A stretch of 28,402 bases of DNA from Verrucomicrobiota bacterium (GTDB lineage: Bacteria > Verrucomicrobiota > Verrucomicrobiae > Limisphaerales > UBA11358). The notes beneath the pieces were generated by a model. That model had not been told where the DNA came from. It did not search any database and saw only the letters and a list, made by a program, of their open reading frames with translations. The DNA is taken from assembly GCA_014860005.1 (NCBI GenBank), contig JACZKP010000173.1, forward strand, positions 1-28,402. Direction: 5' to 3'. The translations under genes and the position numbers were made by a program. This document shows positions 26,400-28,402 of this stretch, in pieces. Within the stretch, counting starts at the first letter, position 1. The number at the start of each line of letters is the position of its first letter.

Positions 26400-27163
26400 A
26401 ATCAACTGGCGACGGCGCCAGAGCAGTAGCGCGCCGAGGCCCAGCAAGGCCAGCGTGGTTGGCTCGGGGACTGCGATGACGTCAATCTCGAAAATCAAGT
26501 GCGATACAATTGCGGCGAGCAGACCATCGTCAAGTCCCGTGAACGGATTTACACCATTGAACGGATCGCGCATTTCGTCGCCGGTGTTATCCACGGCATA
26601 GAGGTTGAATTGCAGGTGGGTGACGCCGGCAACGAGAGTGGGATTGGCGTCGTCAAATATCTCAACCATTGTCGAACCCCACTGACCGGCGTTGCTGGTG
26701 CCAGACGGGTCCGATTGGAAATAACCCAGGAGCGAGTAATTATTCCCACCATCCGTCGAGTAGTTCACCACCGTGGTTGAGAAGACCCGGCCATCCTTGC
26801 CATTGTTGCCGGAGAGAATCTGGATCCGGCCTATGTCAAAGGTGCCGCCCAGATCATAAGCCACCAGTTTGGCCGGATTGCCCGCACCGGGGAAATCATT
26901 CAGCAGCCCGGTCAACCCTGTGCCGCGGATGCCACCGTCATCGGTGAAGGCCGGCAGACGGTCAAGCGGGTCAGTATTCGCTGAATGCCAGCCGAGGTCG
27001 CCGGTCAGTTCGGTGCCGATCAAACCAGAGAGCAGGTCGCCCACGGCAATGGAGCTGTTCAAGCTGGTTGATTCCGGCCATGCGTCGTGGTTGAGGTGAC
27101 TGCCGCGGTCGCCGCGCCGCTGATTAAGCCAAAGGTTGTTAGAGCCAAGAGGATGTTTCGCAT
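26397..27163 (-). pseudogene. PEP-CTERM protein gene interrupted by a frameshift
   Basis: The gene starts at ATG 27163 with an excellent ribosome binding site and encodes a signal peptide (MRNILLALTTFGLISGAATA). That frame stops at 27059 after 34 residues. The mature body (DAWPESTSLNSSIAVGDLLS onward, about 220 residues) continues in the -1 frame to 26397. It is a beta-rich domain with AYDLGGTFDIGRIQILSG, a discoidin-like pattern. It ends in a PEP-CTERM sorting signal: VPEPTTLALLGLGALLLWRR and a short tail. The body frame is open upstream to 27227 but has no signal peptide there. A one-base loss, or two-base gain, between about 27110 and 27060 explains this. A sequencing error or, less likely, a programmed -1 shift are alternatives; I see no slippery heptamer. 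Confidence 0.8.
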
Positions 27164-27168
27164 AAATT

Positions 27169-27174
27169 GTCTCC
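27169..27174 (-). promoter_or_regulatory. Shine-Dalgarno for the PEP-CTERM gene
   Basis: GGAGAC lies 5 bases before ATG 27163 on the minus strand. It fixes the true start as the signal-peptide frame and so shows that the longer downstream frame is out of phase. Most other genes in the window lack so clear a site. Confidence 0.8.
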
Positions 27175-27362
27175 TTCGTGGGGGCTGGTTGCGTTGCGGT
27201 GGTTCCGCCGAGTTCGCGCGTATCCAAGCGGTTGGAAAGAAACTAGGCTTCATGCCGCCAGAGATTGCCCCGGTGACAACGTACGGCAAGCTTTTTTTGA
27301 GGTTCTGACGACGCCTTATGCTCGCGTCTGATTAGCAAATCCCGGGCAAAGCCAGATCAAGG

Positions 27363-27461
27363 ATGATCCGGGGCGATGGAAAGCCGTGCGGCGGGCTGGT
27401 GCATCGGCGGGCGCGGCTGAAGGTGGACCTGCTGGAACTGATGGGTGGGAACATTTTCTAA
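27363..27461 (+). other. Possible gene-tail remnant, 32 codons
   Basis: A short frame, open from about 27336, reads MIRGDGKPCGGLVHRRARL and ends LLELMGGNIF. Its third codon positions are strongly G or C (about 27 of 33), like the real genes here, and it contains a plausible helix (RRARLKVDLLELM). It has no ribosome binding site and I do not recognise the family. It may be the C-terminal end of a deleted gene. The rest of 27164-27532 shows no gene. Confidence 0.2.
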
Positions 27462-27532
27462 AGTTTTGTCACCAGAAATCCAACCCACGCTCCTAAATCG
27501 CTGCCTTGCCCCCCGCGTTTTTTGTCCTCCGC

Positions 27533-28111
27533 CTACACAATCCTCGTTCGGCGAAACGCCCGCACTCCCGCAGCCGCAAACGGCATGAGCATCAAGGCTC
27601 CCGCGAGGTAGGTGGACGGCTCGGGGACAGCAAACACCTCTATCTGCGCGATGCTCGTCCAGTGCTGCCCGGCTGTCGAATAGACCTGGATATAACGGTA
27701 CTCCGTTCCCCCGACATCAAACGACTCCGCTCTCGACTCCCAGATCGGGTTGTCGTACAAAATCCCACTGCCGAGGCCAACCCATGCGCTATTGTCCAAA
27801 CTGCCACGAAGTACGAACTCAACGGTGAAGTCTTTCCAATACGATTCTCCAGTATCTGCCCCCACCACCGTTACCGACGAAATCGGATATGCCTGAAGAA
27901 GATCGACCGTCACCCAATTCGGGTCATTCGCGGTGGCATAACCGCCTGCACTCCACCATGTGTCATACCGGCCATCTGTGACCAGACCCGGGGAACCAAG
28001 GTGAAGATACGCGTTTGCCGTGGCTGGCTTAGCGTGCGAGATCAAGAGCGCCGCGTTGGCAGAAAGAGCACATGCCACGCAGCCCAACATAAAAAGACTT
28101 ATCTTTTTCAT
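27533..28111 (-). CDS. PEP-CTERM protein with discoidin-like domain
   Basis: Exported, probably surface-anchored protein of 192 aa. The start at 28111 is supported by AGGGCGG just upstream and by a signal peptide (MKKISLFMLGCVACALSANA); an ATG 45 bases earlier is rejected. The mature part is an F5/8 type C (discoidin) fold: VTDGRYDTWWSAGG, WVTVDLLQAYPISSVTVVGA and EYRYIQVYSTAG. Such domains bind sugars. The C-terminal sorting signal is VPEPSTYLAGALMLMPFAAA followed by an Arg-rich end, recognised by exosortase. It is intact, unlike the neighbouring PEP-CTERM gene, and no exosortase gene lies in this window. Confidence 0.9.
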   Translation of the reverse strand: MKKISLFMLGCVACALSANAALLISHAKPATANAYLHLGSPGLVTDGRYDTWWSAGGYATANDPNWVTVDLLQAYPISSVTVVGADTGESYWKDFTVEFVLRGSLDNSAWVGLGSGILYDNPIWESRAESFDVGGTEYRYIQVYSTAGQHWTSIAQIEVFAVPEPSTYLAGALMLMPFAAAGVRAFRRTRIV

Positions 28112-28199
28112 TCCGCCCTTCACCCTACCACGCGCAAAGAGCCGAATTCTATCCAACTTTAGGACATTCTAATGCACAAATCGGCCATCGAAGTCAGGT

Positions 28200-28261
28200 A
28201 ACCTATGCCCGCGGAAGCGGGTCAGAAAAGGTGCCATAGGTTTATCAGTCCCCAATGGCAC
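28200..28261. repeat. Nested inverted repeats before a partial gene
   Basis: AACCTATG (28200-28207) pairs with CATAGGTT (28235-28242). Inside is a CCCGC-GGAA-GCGGG hairpin (28208-28221). Overlapping it, GTGCCAT (28231-28237) pairs with ATGGCAC (28255-28261). The two larger pairings are mutually exclusive. It lies about 50 bases before the partial gene and could be the left end of an insertion sequence or a regulatory RNA structure. Confidence 0.45.
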
Positions 28262-28310
28262 TAATTCTAATTCGCTTTCAAGATGAGACTAAACGTGGTA
28301 GCGTCTCGGC

Positions 28311-28402
28311 ATGGCAAGACCACGCCGGATGGATCCTCAGATGGTGAAACGGGCGCAACTGACCGCCGCGACCTCAACCTCGGTCGAGTCCCTGCGCCAA
28401 TG
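28311..28402 (+). CDS. Partial gene at window edge, possible transposase N terminus
   Basis: An open frame runs from ATG 28311 off the window end, giving 30 residues that begin MARPRRMDPQMVKRAQLTAA and end ESLRQ. The short basic start followed by a helix with RAQ and SLRQ resembles the N termini of helix-turn-helix transposases of the IS630 type found in this phylum, but 30 residues are too few for a firm call. The inverted repeats just upstream fit a mobile-element end. No clear ribosome binding site is seen. Confidence 0.4.
   Translation, partial: MARPRRMDPQMVKRAQLTAATSTSVESLRQ

Overview
The window most likely comes from a member of the Verrucomicrobiota, of the Pedosphaera/Limisphaerales kind. 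The DNA is GC-rich. It carries a giant secreted protein with the PVC-type dehydrogenase and c-heme architecture, two PEP-CTERM proteins, LamG/Ig-like and FGE/DUF4434 secreted proteins, a membrane Ser/Thr kinase with a beta-propeller sensor, and palindromic repeats encoding peptides such as GTGVPPV and GRDARAT. The taxonomic call is inference from gene content, not from a marker gene.

Layout. (1) 255-3962, minus strand: a four-gene operon of TetR regulator, HlyD-like adaptor, ABC ATPase and ABC-2 permease. All three junctions are 4-base ATGA overlaps, and a candidate operator lies upstream of the regulator. It resembles the E. coli cecR-ybhGFSR export operon but has one permease. (2) 4283-5698: a secreted basic-secretory-protein family zinc peptidase. 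(3) 5892-14141, plus strand: a PEP-hydrolase-type TIM barrel, a small cupin, a 1724-residue ThuA/PVC dehydrogenase/HEAT/cytochrome c/ThuA protein, and a UPF0261 (Tm-1-like) protein. The TIM barrel and UPF0261 protein match the two halves of plant Tm-1, so this set probably serves one undescribed pathway. (4) 14379-21676: three secreted proteins, namely a LamG-Ig-Ig-LamG protein, a DUF4434-FGE fusion on the minus strand and a GHL10-type glycosidase-like protein. They share a small beta module. A strong terminator separates the first two. (5) 22139-25438: a membrane Ser/Thr kinase. (6) 25571-26200: purN, the only obvious housekeeping gene. (7) 26397-28111: two minus-strand PEP-CTERM proteins, the first split by a frameshift between signal peptide and body. 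(8) 28311 to the end: the first 30 codons of a gene that may be a transposase.

Four structured repeat elements (6761-6891, 8056-8144, 12676-12836, 26276-26399) sit between or inside genes. One is inserted in frame in the first ThuA domain. Another encodes the C-terminal tail of the TIM-barrel protein and ends 3 bases before the cupin start codon. These repeats, and the TIM-barrel/cupin/ThuA-cytochrome/UPF0261 cluster, are the most interesting parts of the window.

Stretches without a clear gene: 1-254 (nothing convincing), 3963-4282 (operator, A/C-rich leader, small ORF), 12605-12905 (hairpin repeat), 14142-14378 (nothing beyond a ribosome binding site), 18652-18829 (divergent promoter region), 21677-22138 (two hairpins), 27164-27532 (a possible gene-tail remnant) and 28112-28310 (nested inverted repeats). 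No tRNA, rRNA or CRISPR array was seen.
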